Shown here: piece by piece, positions 1 to 10,079 of the stretch
How the letters are laid out: every line of letters starts with the position of its first letter
Position numbering within the stretch: the stretch's first letter is position 1
Source of the DNA: Helicoverpa zea
Taxonomy: Eukaryota; Arthropoda; Insecta; Lepidoptera; Noctuidae
Assembly (NCBI RefSeq): GCF_022581195.2
Contig: NC_061476.1
Coordinates: forward strand, 2,154,098 to 2,218,097
Length of the DNA stretch: 64,000 bases
Direction: 5' to 3'
The notes under the pieces: generated by a model
The model's database searches: none
The model's input: only the letters and a program-made list of their open reading frames with translations
Told to the model about the DNA's origin: nothing
Made by a program: the position numbers and the translations under genes

Positions 1-180
1 ATGGCGCTGGGTGTTTTTAAAACGTGGTAACGATGTGTTTTTAAAATACGTAAGAAGTGCAATGGTATCTCGCGCTTTAACCTGTAGCTCATTGTTCAAT
101 CGCGAGCTTCCCGATAGCTCGATAGATGGCGTTGTGCTTTTCTGTATCGCGGTGTTAAGGTTCGCCGCGAATAAAGCTTG
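1..180. other. Non-coding flank, probably filamin intron
   Basis: No gene or splice-flanked exon is seen here. By position it is probably intronic sequence of the filamin gene that continues downstream. It ends at a 7-bp AAAGCTT (173-179) that recurs on the far side of the adjacent MITE. Confidence 0.4.
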
Positions 181-746
181 GGTTTCCTAGGAAAGCGGTG
201 CCGTCATATAGCGACCGTCATATTACGGACGCAAATAGACGGTCGTCTTTACGGTGATGACATGTGGAAAGTTCCACCGCCGTTTTAACACACCGTCATA
301 AACTTTTTGTTAGTTGTATCATACTTACTAACCTGTTTTATTTAATATTTCTCAAATTTCACGACACCAATTCTGTTTTAGTTGACTTTTTCTATAATCT
401 TTACTTTTTATATTATATATTGCTTCGTGGTTACGAACGAAATCTATTAAAATTTCGTCGACCTCGCTGCTCCAAGAGTTGTAACAAATTTTTGACGTTG
501 TTACGAAAAAAAAAACACAAATACGTATTAAAAAAGTTTCACCGCTTTCAATAAAACGTTCACCAAACTATCTGACACCGTCAAGACGGCCGTCATGCAA
601 ATGGCGGCACCGCTTTTTGAAGTTACGGCGTCAGTTACCGCTCTCTAGGAAACCGCCCCATTTTGTTTACATAGACAACGTTCTGGTGACGTCATTCACC
701 GCTGTATTACGGCCGCTATATGACGGCACCGCTTTCCTAGGAAACC
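181..746. mobile_element. Non-autonomous DNA transposon (MITE) with long TIRs
   Basis: The ends are inverted repeats. Positions 181-213 match the reverse complement of 714-746 perfectly over 33 bp, and matching continues imperfectly inward. AAAGCTT flanks both sides (173-179 and 747-753) and could be a 7-bp target-site duplication, although it contains the palindrome AAGCTT. The interior has repeated CCGTCA/TGACGG motifs in both orientations and no credible ORF. The superfamily is not recognised. Confidence 0.75.
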
Positions 747-775
747 AAAGCTTTAGTCTTAAGGTGTTTTGAAAT

Positions 776-920
776 CAGTGGGGCCCAGTAGGGCCAGGGC
801 CAGCCGGGGCTGCGGGTTGTTCGAAAGAGATACCGCGGCCCTGGTATATAAAAGGCCTAGAACGGAACACGACGATTTTAGTCGGTAAGAGTCTGACACT
901 CCCTCACCGCTGCTAACCCA
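776..920 (+). repeat. TATA-containing interspersed repeat, copy 1
   Basis: A GC-rich block with a TATA-like TATATAAAAG at 846-855, followed by a conserved stretch GATTTTAGTCGGTAAGAG. A second, diverged copy lies on the opposite strand at 60698-60832, so this is a dispersed repeat and not a unique promoter. It abuts the Helitron remnant that follows. The family is not identified; it could be an LTR or a LINE/SINE fragment. Confidence 0.65.
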
Positions 921-1168
921 ATTCCAACAGACCTCCCATTTCAATTTAAAAGACTACAATTTCCTATAAGGGTTTCATTTGCAATGACCATTAATAAAGC
1001 ACAAGGCCAAACTCTAAGGGTTGCTGGAGTACACTTAGAAAAACATTGTTTTTCGCATGGTCAGCTCTATGTAGCGTGTTCCTGGGTTTCCAGTGCCCAA
1101 AATCTGCATGTTTTTGCTCCACAAGGGAAAATGTATAATATAGTGTACCATTCAGTTTTGGTTTAACA
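921..1168 (+). pseudogene. Helitron Rep/helicase C-terminus (remnant)
   Basis: The reading frame gives LPFQFKRLQFPIRVSFAMTI, then NKAQGQTL and later HGQLYVACSWVSS, ending at TAA 1166-1168. In Helitron helicases (PIF1-like) this is the last conserved block: the FAMTINKxQGQT motif and the GQxYVAxSRV motif, which is changed here to SWV. Everything upstream (the rolling-circle replication initiator and most of the helicase) is missing, and the frame runs into a stop at 894-896. It is a dead fragment of an autonomous Helitron. The 3' terminal structure of the same element follows about 100 bp downstream, in the expected orientation. Confidence 0.85.
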
Positions 1169-1298
1169 ACTAATCGTATCCAGCGTTACATCGCGCTTCT
1201 TAGATTTTTCCGTGGGAATGAGAAGTTTTCTTATAGTTGTGATTTATACCGCAATATAACCGAATTCCACGCGGGCGAAGCCGCGGGCGGAAAGCTAG
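921..1298 (+). mobile_element. 5'-truncated Helitron with intact 3' end
   Basis: Downstream of the helicase remnant the sequence ends in a GC-rich hairpin (CGCGG/CCGCG stem, 1270-1285) and then CTAG at 1295-1298, followed by T. A hairpin about 10 bp before CTRR, with insertion between A and T, is the standard Helitron 3' terminus. The 5' end is not present. Confidence 0.8.
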
Positions 1299-3164
1299 TT
1301 AAAAAATAAACCCAAGTAACGCCACAAGCCACCTGCGAAAAGTTTTATCCGCAAAAAGCAAAAATTCAGTTTTTGTTCAAGCAAAAACTCCTTTAATAAG
1401 AAACAGGAGGAAACGGATCGGGCATCGAACCCTTAACATGTCAATACTACTATTTTGCATAGCATACGTCATTATTTGAACCACTGGGCGGTGGGTGGCA
1501 CTGTTGGTTAAACGTGAGTTTTCTAAACATTGGTTAGTTGATCTCAGTTTACAATATAATGACTACTACAATGTGTTTAAATGTATATTTTGTTCTGTTT
1601 GTTTCATGCTGCTAACACAGGATGAAGGTTTGTGGATTATTGTTATAGTTTTATAATGTACTTGATCACGAACAAAACATTTAAGTTTGTACTTATATGC
1701 ATCAGTGCAAGTCTACTGCCAGGGCATATACAAAGGTTGCCATTTCTACTATTTGCTAGAGGGAGTAGACCGAAGACCAAAAAAAATAATGTGTGTGTAA
1801 TAGTGCCTCTAAAAGCTCCCCTTAAAAATATAAATATTTTGGGAATAAGCGTACTAAAAGTACATGGAATGTCCTTAAAACCCATACTTATTATGATAAT
1901 GGCAGTAATTAACAAAGACACGGCATTTTAAAACGTCACACAAATGTTAATCATGAGAACTTATAAGCAATTAACTACATGGGTTAATGTTAACTCCACG
2001 GTGAAATCAGCCCTCCAACTAATTCCCAAACAAAAGGATTGTTTCCCAAATAGTCTACGAACAGTTTTTTTTCGTCCAATCAGTAAAAACCTTATCGAAA
2101 AACGACCGTTTCGGATGTAAATAAATCTGATGCAACTATATGGCCACCGCGGAGATTCCGTTCATATTGAAAAACAATAACAAAGCGTAAGAAATATATT
2201 GAATTCAATGGTTCTGTACGTATATTTTTAGATAAAAGTTAGTTAAAAACGAGAAGGTGGGCTGTGATAGCTTAATTTAATTTTAGCCAGTTTCTACTGA
2301 AAACCTTGTTTACGGTACTTAATTCTTCTATTACCTCTTACTAATATTGTAGGTTTGGTTATTAGCATCTGTTTGTTTCACAATCCCGCTTTAATGGCTG
2401 AACGGATTCTTACAGCTGAGAATTTAGAAGTAAAAAGTCAATGTAGCTGAAAATGTAAAGTTACTAGGACTTGTATTCGGGAGCATAAAGTAGCACTTAC
2501 TAAAACAAGGTGTATCAGCTAGTTATCTTTAAGGAACCCTAACCGAACGTAGAAAATTTAAATATCTCAAGTCAGTCGCCAAGAATTATTGGATGCATCG
2601 TTAGTCCGTTATACAAACCGACATGTACGCCATTTTTTTGCCAGAAAACAGATATTTTTTGCCATTTCGTCAGGTTTTTAGGCCGCGACGAATTTTATTA
2701 TAATATTTGTCGGTGTTTTTGGGTGGTTGGCCATATTAGAATACGATTTGTTTCGATAGTTAATTGGATGTTCCGGTTTTTTTGCTGCGTTTCTTATGGG
2801 ACGTTTCCGCATCGGTTTTTTGGGCGTTCGATTTTTGTGACGCGGTATTGAGAGGGTTAAAGGCGGTTTAGAATTTAGTCGGTTTTAGTAGAAGAAAGGT
2901 TTGCGAATGTAGTGATCACGTCGATTTATAAGAATGATGTTCCGGTTGAAAAAATAAATGAAGACGCAATATAAAACAATCTTGTATTAAAGGTATTAGT
3001 CATAAAACGGTACTATTTCACGCTACTGTTTTTTTCCGTTTTGATCGAGTGGTCAAAATATGATTATCGATATTGTCATTAGATAGGTACTATTTCTTTC
3101 TCTTCCATGATCAGATAAATGTCCTTACACCTAACAGCTGTCTAAACATCTACTTCTTCTCCAG
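1299..3164 (+). other. Intron of filamin, no gene seen
   Basis: AT-rich intronic sequence. Around 1415-1445 there is a reverse-oriented B-box-like GGGTTCGATGCC, probably a degraded SINE head. The short ORFs overlapping on both strands at 1632-1931 have no recognisable motifs. The stretch ends in a pyrimidine-rich acceptor TTCTTCTCCAG at 3154-3164. Confidence 0.5.
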
Positions 3165-3355
3165 GTGAATACCGCATCGGTCTCAAGTTCAACGAGCAGC
3201 ACATCCCTGACTCTCCCTTCAAGGTGTACATCTCGCCAGCAGTGGGAGACGCTCACCTGCTGGAGGTTGCCCAGTTCCCAGACTCCGCGCAAGTGGACAA
3301 GCCCACCCAGTTCTATATCAGGCTCAACGGCGCTAAGGGTAGCTTGGATGGCAGG
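3165..3355 (+). CDS. cher: Filamin exon: end of Ig repeat and start of next
   Basis: Filamin is a large actin-crosslinking scaffold whose rod is a chain of Ig-like (filamin) repeats; it links cortical F-actin to membrane receptors. This exon encodes GEYRIGLKFNEQHIPDSPFK, the F-G strands that close one repeat (human filamin A repeat 21 has KFNEEHIPDSPF). It continues through a linker into the first strands of the next repeat (FYIRLNGAKGSLDGR, against human NGAKGAID). It is bounded by a clear acceptor (CTCCAG) and donor (GTAAGT). The acceptor is phase 1: two bases complete a Gly codon, then 63 full codons follow. The donor is phase 0. The actin-binding domain and earlier repeats lie upstream of the window. 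Confidence 0.95.
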
Positions 3356-5322
3356 GTAAGTTTGGGAAACTATGATGTCTTTTATTAATATAAACTTAGA
3401 ATAGCAGGAGACTGAATATTTAGCAGGATATTGTTTTGAGTGCTAAATACCTGACCTAGGTATCTGCTGAGTACATTCCAATCTCAATAATATTTACTTA
3501 AGGGTTTATTCTAGACCAACTGCAGTCTCCAGTCTCAAAAGCGAATTCAACCTACCCTTTTTTTTTAATATGTAGTCTATAATTGCTTTCTTTCTATTAT
3601 TCCTAATGTGTATTGTTTCAAAATTAATTCCAACACAAGTTTCATTTTATGAACTATATTTGTAGTATTCATTCTGTACTTTTAACTTTATCTTTAAAAG
3701 TCTTCTTGTGCTTAAAATTGTTAAATACCGAAGTTCAGCTAACATATCGTAACGGTCACTATTATCACTCCCTTTAAAGCCATCAATAAATATTAGATAC
3801 CTATACAAAATCTCAACTTCCCTTGACCATTTAAAAATGTATGAAAGACTAGACAATGTCTTGTAATATACACAGTGGTTCACCCATAGGTCAATATGAT
3901 TTATCGTGAGAACATGACGGCGATGTCCGTCTGTGTCCGTGATTTATGATCGATGGTCCACTGTGCAGTACGTGCGTTTATTCCGCGTTTACAGAGATTT
4001 TTTTTTGGCAACCGTTGCGTGGATTTGGCACACTGTGCGTGTTTTTGGTTTTGGTGGGTTTAAGTTTGTGAATTTATGCTGTGGTTGGTTCTATTGTATT
4101 TGTGGAGATATCTACACATAACCAATGATTATTACAGTTACGAATGAACATCGGGTGTAGATATTAACCGTCGTTGTTATTATTTCATTGGAAAACTTAC
4201 TATTTGTAACACTTGTTATGATGATGAAAATCATATCAAAAGTTTGCTAATATTTATATTCATTTTACATCCATAAAACTACCAAAACACTGTCCAAAAT
4301 TCAGAAAAAAAAGTGTTACAATTTTCGCCACCAAACACAACTAAAACAATATATTCCTGCACAGTGTGTCTAACCCCAAATTTTGGTGGACAAAAAAATG
4401 TAATAAAACGAACTGACCGCACGTGACCGCGTTGCTGAGAAATAAATCATGTTCGCACTAATATTTTATAACAGTGTGTTAGGATGAATATTATGCCACC
4501 TTATGCCAAGTTGTGCCATAAAAATTAATATGGGGTGAGCAAGTTTGCCTTGAGATGGGTGTATAGTGGAAAAAAATGGGCTTTTGATGATTTTGGTGCT
4601 TTGTACTTTTGCCACTTTTTTAGAGATGTAGATGAACTTAGGATGCATCATGTCATCCAGTAATATTGAAATGCGTAGCTAATCTGTGAAAACACAAAAT
4701 ATGATTAGGTTTCCCCATCGGGTTTACCCGCGTCCGTGGAAGCTACTTCGGGCAGTCGGCTAAAATGAAGCCTGTGGTTTTCTTCTATCTAGCATTTATT
4801 AACATTGAAATAATTTTGCCTAGTCGGTTTTTCACACCAAAAAAACCCGGTATGTATCTCTGTACCTACTATTGACCTTCAGCTTATCTTCTATATAAAT
4901 AAAAATGAATTGTTGTTCGTTAGTCTGATTAAAACTCTAGAACGGCTGGGCCGATTGAGCTGATTTTGGTTTTAAAATGTTTGTCGTAGTCCAGGGTAGG
5001 TCTAACTAAACGGTGAGCAAATAAGGAAAAATTGCAAAAATTATAAATATGCCTCCAATAATTAGGCGGTACGAAGTTCGCCGGGTCAGCTATTTTCTAA
5101 TATAATTATTCATAAGGGTCGGTTCATATCTGACGGAAAATGCGTCGAGCGTATCGTAAATGTATGATTGACGTACTAACGCATCATCGGTTAGGTGTGA
5201 ATGATTGAATGTTTTATCGTATATTTGTCTGTTTTGGCGTTACGCGACCGAAAATACGCGACGTATGTTCCGTCAGATATGAACCTACCCTAATACCTAA
5301 AATACTTATGTTTTTTGTCCAG
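3356..5322 (+). other. Filamin intron
   Basis: Intron between the exons ending at 3355 and starting at 5323. It contains one non-autonomous Helitron (4890-5093). The rest, including short T-rich ORFs at 3647-3883 and 3933-4121, shows no protein motif. Confidence 0.6.
4890..5093 (+). mobile_element. Short non-autonomous Helitron
   Basis: Starts TCTATATAAATAAAAATGAA, a common 5' end of short lepidopteran Helitrons, and contains the typical AGAACGGCTGGGCCGATT core. It ends in a GGCG...CGCC hairpin followed by GGGTCAGCTAT; the canonical CTAG terminus has mutated to CTAT. No coding capacity. Confidence 0.65.
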
Positions 5323-5478
5323 GTAATCTCCCCGTCAGGCAAGACTGACGACTGCTTCATCCAGAACATCGATGGAGACCAGTACAGTATCAGGTTCATG
5401 CCAAGGGAGAATGGAGTACACAACATCAACGTCAAATTCAATGGTGTCCATATTCCGGCTTCTCCTTTGAGGATTAAG
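5323..5478 (+). CDS. cher: Filamin exon: remainder of Ig repeat 22-equivalent
   Basis: Fifty-two codons, phase 0 at both ends, between the acceptor TTTTTTGTCCAG and the donor AAG/GTTTGT. The protein begins VISPSGKTDDCFIQNIDGDQ and ends VKFNGVHIPASPLRIK. This corresponds to human filamin A repeat 22 (HSPSGALEECYVTEIDQD...VKFNGTHIPGSPFKIRV). It completes the Ig fold begun in the previous exon; the HIPxSP motif is the conserved F-G hairpin of filamin repeats. In human filamins this part of the rod (repeats 16-24) is the main binding platform for integrin tails and other partners. That role is carried over by homology and is not shown here. Confidence 0.95.
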
Positions 5479-6037
5479 GTTTGTATAAACATAAATATAT
5501 ACTTAGTCTGAATTGAGAACCTCCTCTTTATTGGGATATCGGTTGAAAATATAAATAATTGTCGCAATATTAACATACAGAGTACTTTACTGCTTAATGC
5601 AATCATCAAAAATATGGACCGTAACAAGTAAAATTCTTTAAAGAATTTTGAGATTTAAAAGTCTTAGCTATTTACCAAACTAAAAGGATTTCGAGTCTAT
5701 ATTATATTTAAGTAATAAGTTTTTCCTAATATACCATAAAACAATATTTTTTAGTAGAAAAAGGCATTTGCAATATATAGTATATTGGAATATTTTTGGC
5801 CTACTTTACATCGGACTACTTCATAAAGTTCTCGTTCAGAAATATAGATGGCACCACTGATTCCTGATATAACCCGTATTCATTTTGTGCCTATTCTCTT
5901 TTGCAAAGCTACAGCTAATACTTTTATTTATTTATTTATACACACAACCTTACATCTACCCTTACAGGACCCTCATGGTATCTGATTTTAACTAAACATC
6001 TTACTCTTATTATCATCTTCTTGTGATAAACTTTATT

Positions 6038-6175
6038 TCATCATCATCATCATTATCTCAGCCATAGGACGTCCACTGCTGAACATAGGCCTCCCCCTTA
6101 GATCTCCACAGATACCTGTTGGAGGCGATCTGCATCCAGCGTCTTCCGGCGACCTTTATAAGGTCGTCTGTCCTT
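6038..6175 (-). mobile_element. RTE-type LINE 3' tail
   Basis: Read on the - strand, the sequence encodes KVAGRRWMQIASNRYLWRS followed by GEAYVQQWTSYG and a stop at 6058-6060, then TGATGATGA repeats. This is the C-terminal end of lepidopteran RTE-clade reverse-transcriptase ORFs with their (TGA)n tail. It is a heavily 5'-truncated dead copy inside a filamin intron, antisense to the gene. Confidence 0.75.
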
Positions 6176-6210
6176 ATTTATTTTACATAATTTGACAACT
6201 TTTTGTTCAG

Positions 6211-6280
6211 GTTGGAAAGGATGATGCTGACCCCGCGGCAGTCCACGCTCACGGTCCTGGTTTGGGATCCGTAAAGACTG
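6211..6280 (+). CDS. cher: Filamin exon: linker into Ig repeat 23-equivalent
   Basis: A short exon of 23 codons plus one base, from acceptor TTTTGTTCAG to donor G/GTAAGT. It encodes VGKDDADPAAVHAHGPGLGS, then VKT and the first base of Gly. The pattern of an acidic linker followed by VxAxGPGLxxVxTG is the standard start of a filamin repeat (human: GDPGLVSAYGAGLEGGVTG). The phase-1 donor matches the phase-1 acceptor of the next coding exon, about 0.75 kb downstream. Confidence 0.93.
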
Positions 6281-6344
6281 GTAAGTTCATAACGATACTA
6301 ACTTAACTAGAAACTACTTCACGCATCCACAATTAATATTTTCT

Positions 6345-6446
6345 CGATAAATGGGCCACTAACAATGAGATCATTTATTCCAATCGGTTCCAAGGATTAG
6401 CGCCTTCAAGCAAGCAAAGATACTCTTTAACTTTATTACAGACTTT
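6345..6446 (-). repeat. Degraded Helitron-like repeat fragment
   Basis: CTCGATAAATGGGCC, then CCAATCGGTTCC, AGGATTAGCGCCTTCAAGCA and TCTTTAACTTTATTA match, with differences, the interior of the short Helitron at 10734-10924. Neither end is preserved. Confidence 0.5.
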
Positions 6447-6610
6447 TTAGCTACTTAGTCCTCGAGTAAGATATTTAAGAGTATTAAATAGGTACATTCT
6501 AAAATAGCGCGTACTTTGTGATTTTTTGTTAATTTACATGCTGCTGGACGAAAGAAATGATAGAGGACACTCAGTTGTGATTTTATATACATTGTGAACT
6601 TAGATACTTA

Positions 6611-6994
6611 TGTCGTGGTGGCCTAGTGGGTAAAGGACCAACCTCTCAAGTATGAGGGCGCGGGTTCGATCCCAGGTCAGGCAAGTACCAATGCAACTTT
6701 TCTAAGTTTGTATGTACTTTCTAAGTATATCTTAGACACCATTGACTGTGTTTCGGATGGCACGTTAAACTGTAGGTCCCGGCTGTCATTGAACATCCTT
6801 GGCAGTCGTTACGGGTAGTCAGTAGCCAGTAAGTCTGACACCAGTCTAACCAAGGGGTATCGGGTTGCCCGGGTGACTGGGTTGAGGAGGTCAGATAGGC
6901 AGTCGCTTCTTGTAAAGCACTGGTACTCAGCTGAATCCGGTTAGACTGGAAGCCGACCTCAACATGATTGGGAAAAAGGCTCGGAGGATGATGA
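6611..6994 (+). mobile_element. tRNA-derived SINE, full-length, 18-bp TSD
   Basis: Begins GTCGTGGTGGCCTAGTGGGT (A-box-like) with GGGTTCGATCC (B box) about 50 bp in, so the head is an RNA polymerase III promoter derived from a tRNA. The body includes GGCACGTTAAACTGTAGGTC and the 3' end is GGAGGATGATGATG. It is flanked by an 18-bp direct repeat TGTGAACTTAGATACTTA at 6593-6610 and 6995-7012. The perfect duplication indicates a recent insertion into the filamin intron. Close copies lie at 58002-58381 and, decayed, at 60845-61198. Confidence 0.92.
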
Positions 6995-7034
6995 TGTGAA
7001 CTTAGATACTTACTTTTTTATCTTCATTCTCTAG

Positions 7035-7153
7035 GTGTGAAGACAGACCTTATTATTGACACCTGCAATGCTGGCGTTGGTCTACTGGCTGTCACCATGG
7101 ACGGACCTTCCAGGGTCGCCATGGACTGCACAGACGTCGACGAGGGTTACAAG
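7035..7153 (+). CDS. cher: Filamin exon: Ig repeat 23-equivalent, central strands
   Basis: Acceptor TTCTCTAG, two bases completing Gly, then 39 codons to donor AAG/GTAATT. The residues run GVKTDLIIDTCNAGVGLLAV, then TMDGPSRVAMDCTDVDEGYK. This aligns with human filamin A repeat 23 (VTGNPAEFVVNTSNAGAGAL...IDGPSKVKMDCQECPEGY). The NAGxG and DGPSxVxMDC motifs are well kept, so the exon is under coding constraint. Confidence 0.95.
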
Positions 7154-7615
7154 GTAATTCTATCCTATGAGATTTTATCCAGTCTAGACAGTGTATGAAT
7201 AGCGTAGTAACTTCTTAGTATCAGTACTCAATTTCCACACTTACAAATAAAAATAGAAATCGAAAACCTTTAATAAAAAGTTATTGCCAAAATAAGTAAT
7301 AACTATTTATAAAACGAATTAGTAGATATTGGTTATAAATGTCTAAGACCACCGCTGGAATACCAGCATTCGTTTTTAAAAGAAATAAGACAGTAGGTAG
7401 TATACGGACAGACACACAGAAGTAAACTTAAAACACCACTCTTTTTGTGTCGGAGGTTAAAACTTCATTTCAAATGAGACTGCTTGAGGGATTACTAATA
7501 TTTTAACTCTGTAAATGTGTAATGTTGCAAATCTTGGGGCAAAATAGAAATAAGTTTTTCACATAATTCACATAACTTCACTGTTTCTTAACTAATAAGG
7601 ATTATTTTTGTGTAG

Positions 7616-7712
7616 GTGCGATACACGCCTCTTGCCCCCGGCTTCTACTACATGAGCATAAAGTACAACGGTGCTCACATCGTCGGCTCTCCGTTCAAGA
7701 TCGAAGCTACTG
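7616..7712 (+). CDS. cher: Filamin exon: end of Ig repeat 23-equivalent
   Basis: Acceptor TTTTTGTGTAG, 32 codons plus one base, donor G/GTAAGT. It encodes VRYTPLAPGFYYMSIKYNGA, then HIVGSPFKIEAT. It matches human VTYTPMAPGSYLISIKYGGPYHIGGSPFKAKVTG. The HIxGSPF motif closes the penultimate repeat. Upstream intron 7154-7615 and downstream intron 7713-8048 hold nothing recognisable beyond AT-rich sequence. Confidence 0.95.
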
Positions 7713-8048
7713 GTAAGTCTTATCGAGAAAACATCCCTATATCTGTATACTCACAGATTACTTGATATATATATATGTATTTAGTTTTAGCTAGTATGTA
7801 TTTTTTCAATCAAAAGTTTTTTTTTTATATATCTAAGCACCAAAACACTGCTAAGAATATTTTTAGTACATTTTCATTATCTGTAGATTTTACATCGTTA
7901 GTAGATAATATGTAAAGAGATTTTTTTTTATTTTTAGCATTGCCTTTATTTCGGGAGTCCGAATGATTTCTCAAAGTTTGTACATCTATTTTAATTTCAC
8001 CTTCCCATCACCTCACCTTTTTCATACAAACCCTAATTCCGTCCTCAG

Positions 8049-8255
8049 GTGCAAACCTAGCAGAAATCGGAGCCCAAGAAACATCATCAGTGACAGTAGA
8101 AACAGTTCAGAAGGTGGCCAAGTCCATGCAGAAGCAGGGTCCAGTACTGCCAGCCTTCAAGTCTGATGCTACGAAGGTGACCAGCAAGGGCATGGGTCTG
8201 AAGAAGGCATATCTGAATAAGCACAACCAGTTTACCGTTCATGCTGGTGATGCTG
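8049..8255 (+). CDS. cher: Filamin exon: hinge 2 and start of dimerisation repeat
   Basis: Acceptor CGTCCTCAG, donor G/GTAAGT, phase 1 at both ends with 68 whole codons. The first half (ANLAEIGAQETSSVTVETVQ, then KVAKSMQKQGPVLPAFK) is the flexible, lysine- and glutamine-rich hinge 2 between the last two repeats; human filamin A has HETSSVFVDSLTK at this place. The second half (SDATKVTSKGMGLKKAYLNK, then HNQFTVHAGDAG) starts the final repeat (human DASKVVAKGLGLSKAYVGQKSSFTVDCSKAG). In vertebrate filamins hinge 2 is the site of regulated calpain cleavage; whether that holds here cannot be judged. Confidence 0.95.
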
Positions 8256-8657
8256 GTAAGTTGCTACTTCTGTCAAGTTATTATCATTGTGATTAGCCCA
8301 TGTTAGATTTAGATTTCAGTTAAGATGTAACTTTGGTCGTAAACCGGTTGTTGATATACTATTAGGTAAAAATCGTCTCCTAACGTGATCTAACGTATCT
8401 TTCATGACTGCCTATCAAGTTACAGACATAGAAAACGCAAATGCTTTTAGTTCAGCGTGGTTTTATAGGGTTAAACGGTTTTCGGGGGGAACTATCTTCA
8501 TAATCATAGCTTTCCTTGTCTATCTGACATCCATTATCCAAGTTATGGAAATAACTGACTTTGTTGAACAAGCTTCACCGTGTAGCAATGCAATTAATCT
8601 GATTCACGACATTATTCTTAAACTCCTCATTTATAACCATTATTTATTTTTACCCAG

Positions 8658-8842
8658 GTAACAACATCCTCTACGTCGGTATCTATGGCCCCAAGGGTCC
8701 CTGTGACGAGGTCCAGCTCAAGCATAAAGGTAAGAACAACTATGAATGCTGGTACGTCGTCAGAGACAGGGGAGATTACATCGTCATCGTCAAGTGGGGA
8801 GATGAACATATTCCCGGATCCCCCTACAAGGTTGAGGTTTAA
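8658..8842 (+). CDS. cher: Filamin last exon: C-terminal dimerisation Ig repeat
   Basis: Acceptor TTTTTACCCAG, two bases completing Gly, 60 codons, stop TAA at 8840-8842. It encodes NNILYVGIYGPKGPCDEVQL, then KHKGKNNYECWYVVRDRGDY and IVIVKWGDEHIPGSPYKVEV. It matches the end of human filamin A (GPRTPCEEILVKH...KDKGEYTLVVKWGDEHIPGSPYRVVVP), the repeat through which filamin chains dimerise to crosslink actin into orthogonal networks. The protein ends at the usual place for the family. A strong donor-like AAAG/GTAAG occurs inside the exon at 8727-8734; it reads through as KGK in the conserved frame, so it is not used in the normal transcript. Confidence 0.96.
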
Positions 8843-10079
8843 GGGATGAAAGGAGATGGTTGCGAATATAGTTTCTGTATCTAATTTTGGATCTGTCACT
8901 CCACCTAGTTCTTTGTCTAATCAAAAATCTTCGTCTGTATCGATGTACATTTCTCAGCGACAGTAATTCTTGGTAAGGTTATCAAAATTTTGAATTTTCT
9001 GTATGCGCAATCATAGTTAGTTGAATAAGTTATTTCCTTAAAACATATTGAGATATAGACTTTGATTATGCATCGATTAAATTAACTATAGAGAAAGAAG
9101 TATTATATTTTTGATGAGTAGAATGCTCTGGTAAAAACGTAAATAAAAGAATCAAAGTACGGACTATAAGCAATAAAGACAAAAATATTATTAATAATTG
9201 TGAACTCCTTATGAGTTATTATTTCTTAGCTATATCTAAATATGTTTTAAGTTTTATATATTTTATCATCAAAAGCTTGATTATACTGAAGGATAACGAA
9301 AAGGTTTCTTTATCCATCTTCTTTGATTGATCTCTTAAATATTGTGGCTTTTTGGCTGTTTTCATCTTGTGGTGTGGTGATCATGAATTCTGTTTTATTA
9401 TCAACTGAACGATTAAAATTAACTATAATTCTATCAACATTAGCTGGTTTATTCAATCCATTATACTTTTGGTCCCTGAAGATATTAATACCAGTATCCA
9501 ATCTGGACCTTACCAACTAGCCATTTGATTATATTTTCAGTGTCAATCACCAAATTGTGGGATGATCTCAGTGAAAATTTCACAGATTAGACACATTTTG
9601 TTGTTAGTCTAAACCTTTTCTGTATCCGTTCTGTGTTTTTCTTGATCCTTCACTATATGTAATTTATTTAAATTCATCAAGTTTGTCATCGCAATTTCCT
9701 ATTACATTTAAGCATTTTCAGAAATTCTAACCATTTAAGATATACGTACTTAAATAAATAATAAAAAAAACATAAATTCTTTGTTTTTGTTTTGCGACAA
9801 CAATGTCGAATTGTCGTTTGTAATGTCGATAGATTATTGTGATCTTATTTCTTTACTTTGTTTTGTTTTTACAAACGGAGTTATTTTTGTTTATTTTTTA
9901 TTTGCTTATTTAGAAGTGGTAGGCGTATTTGTGTAACTCCATTCAAAAATTGTTTTATTTTTTCTAAAACCTGCGTCGTGTCGCGTCTATATTTTGCTCA
10001 GACTGAATTTCATTATATAGTGTTGCAATTTTTCTATCGATATTTTATACTGACAGTTGACACTGAAATATTTCTTGTG

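Noticed and set aside
264..554. 96-codon frame inside the first MITE
   Set aside because: No motif, begins at GTG, strongly AT-biased, and lies within a non-autonomous element with no transposase features.
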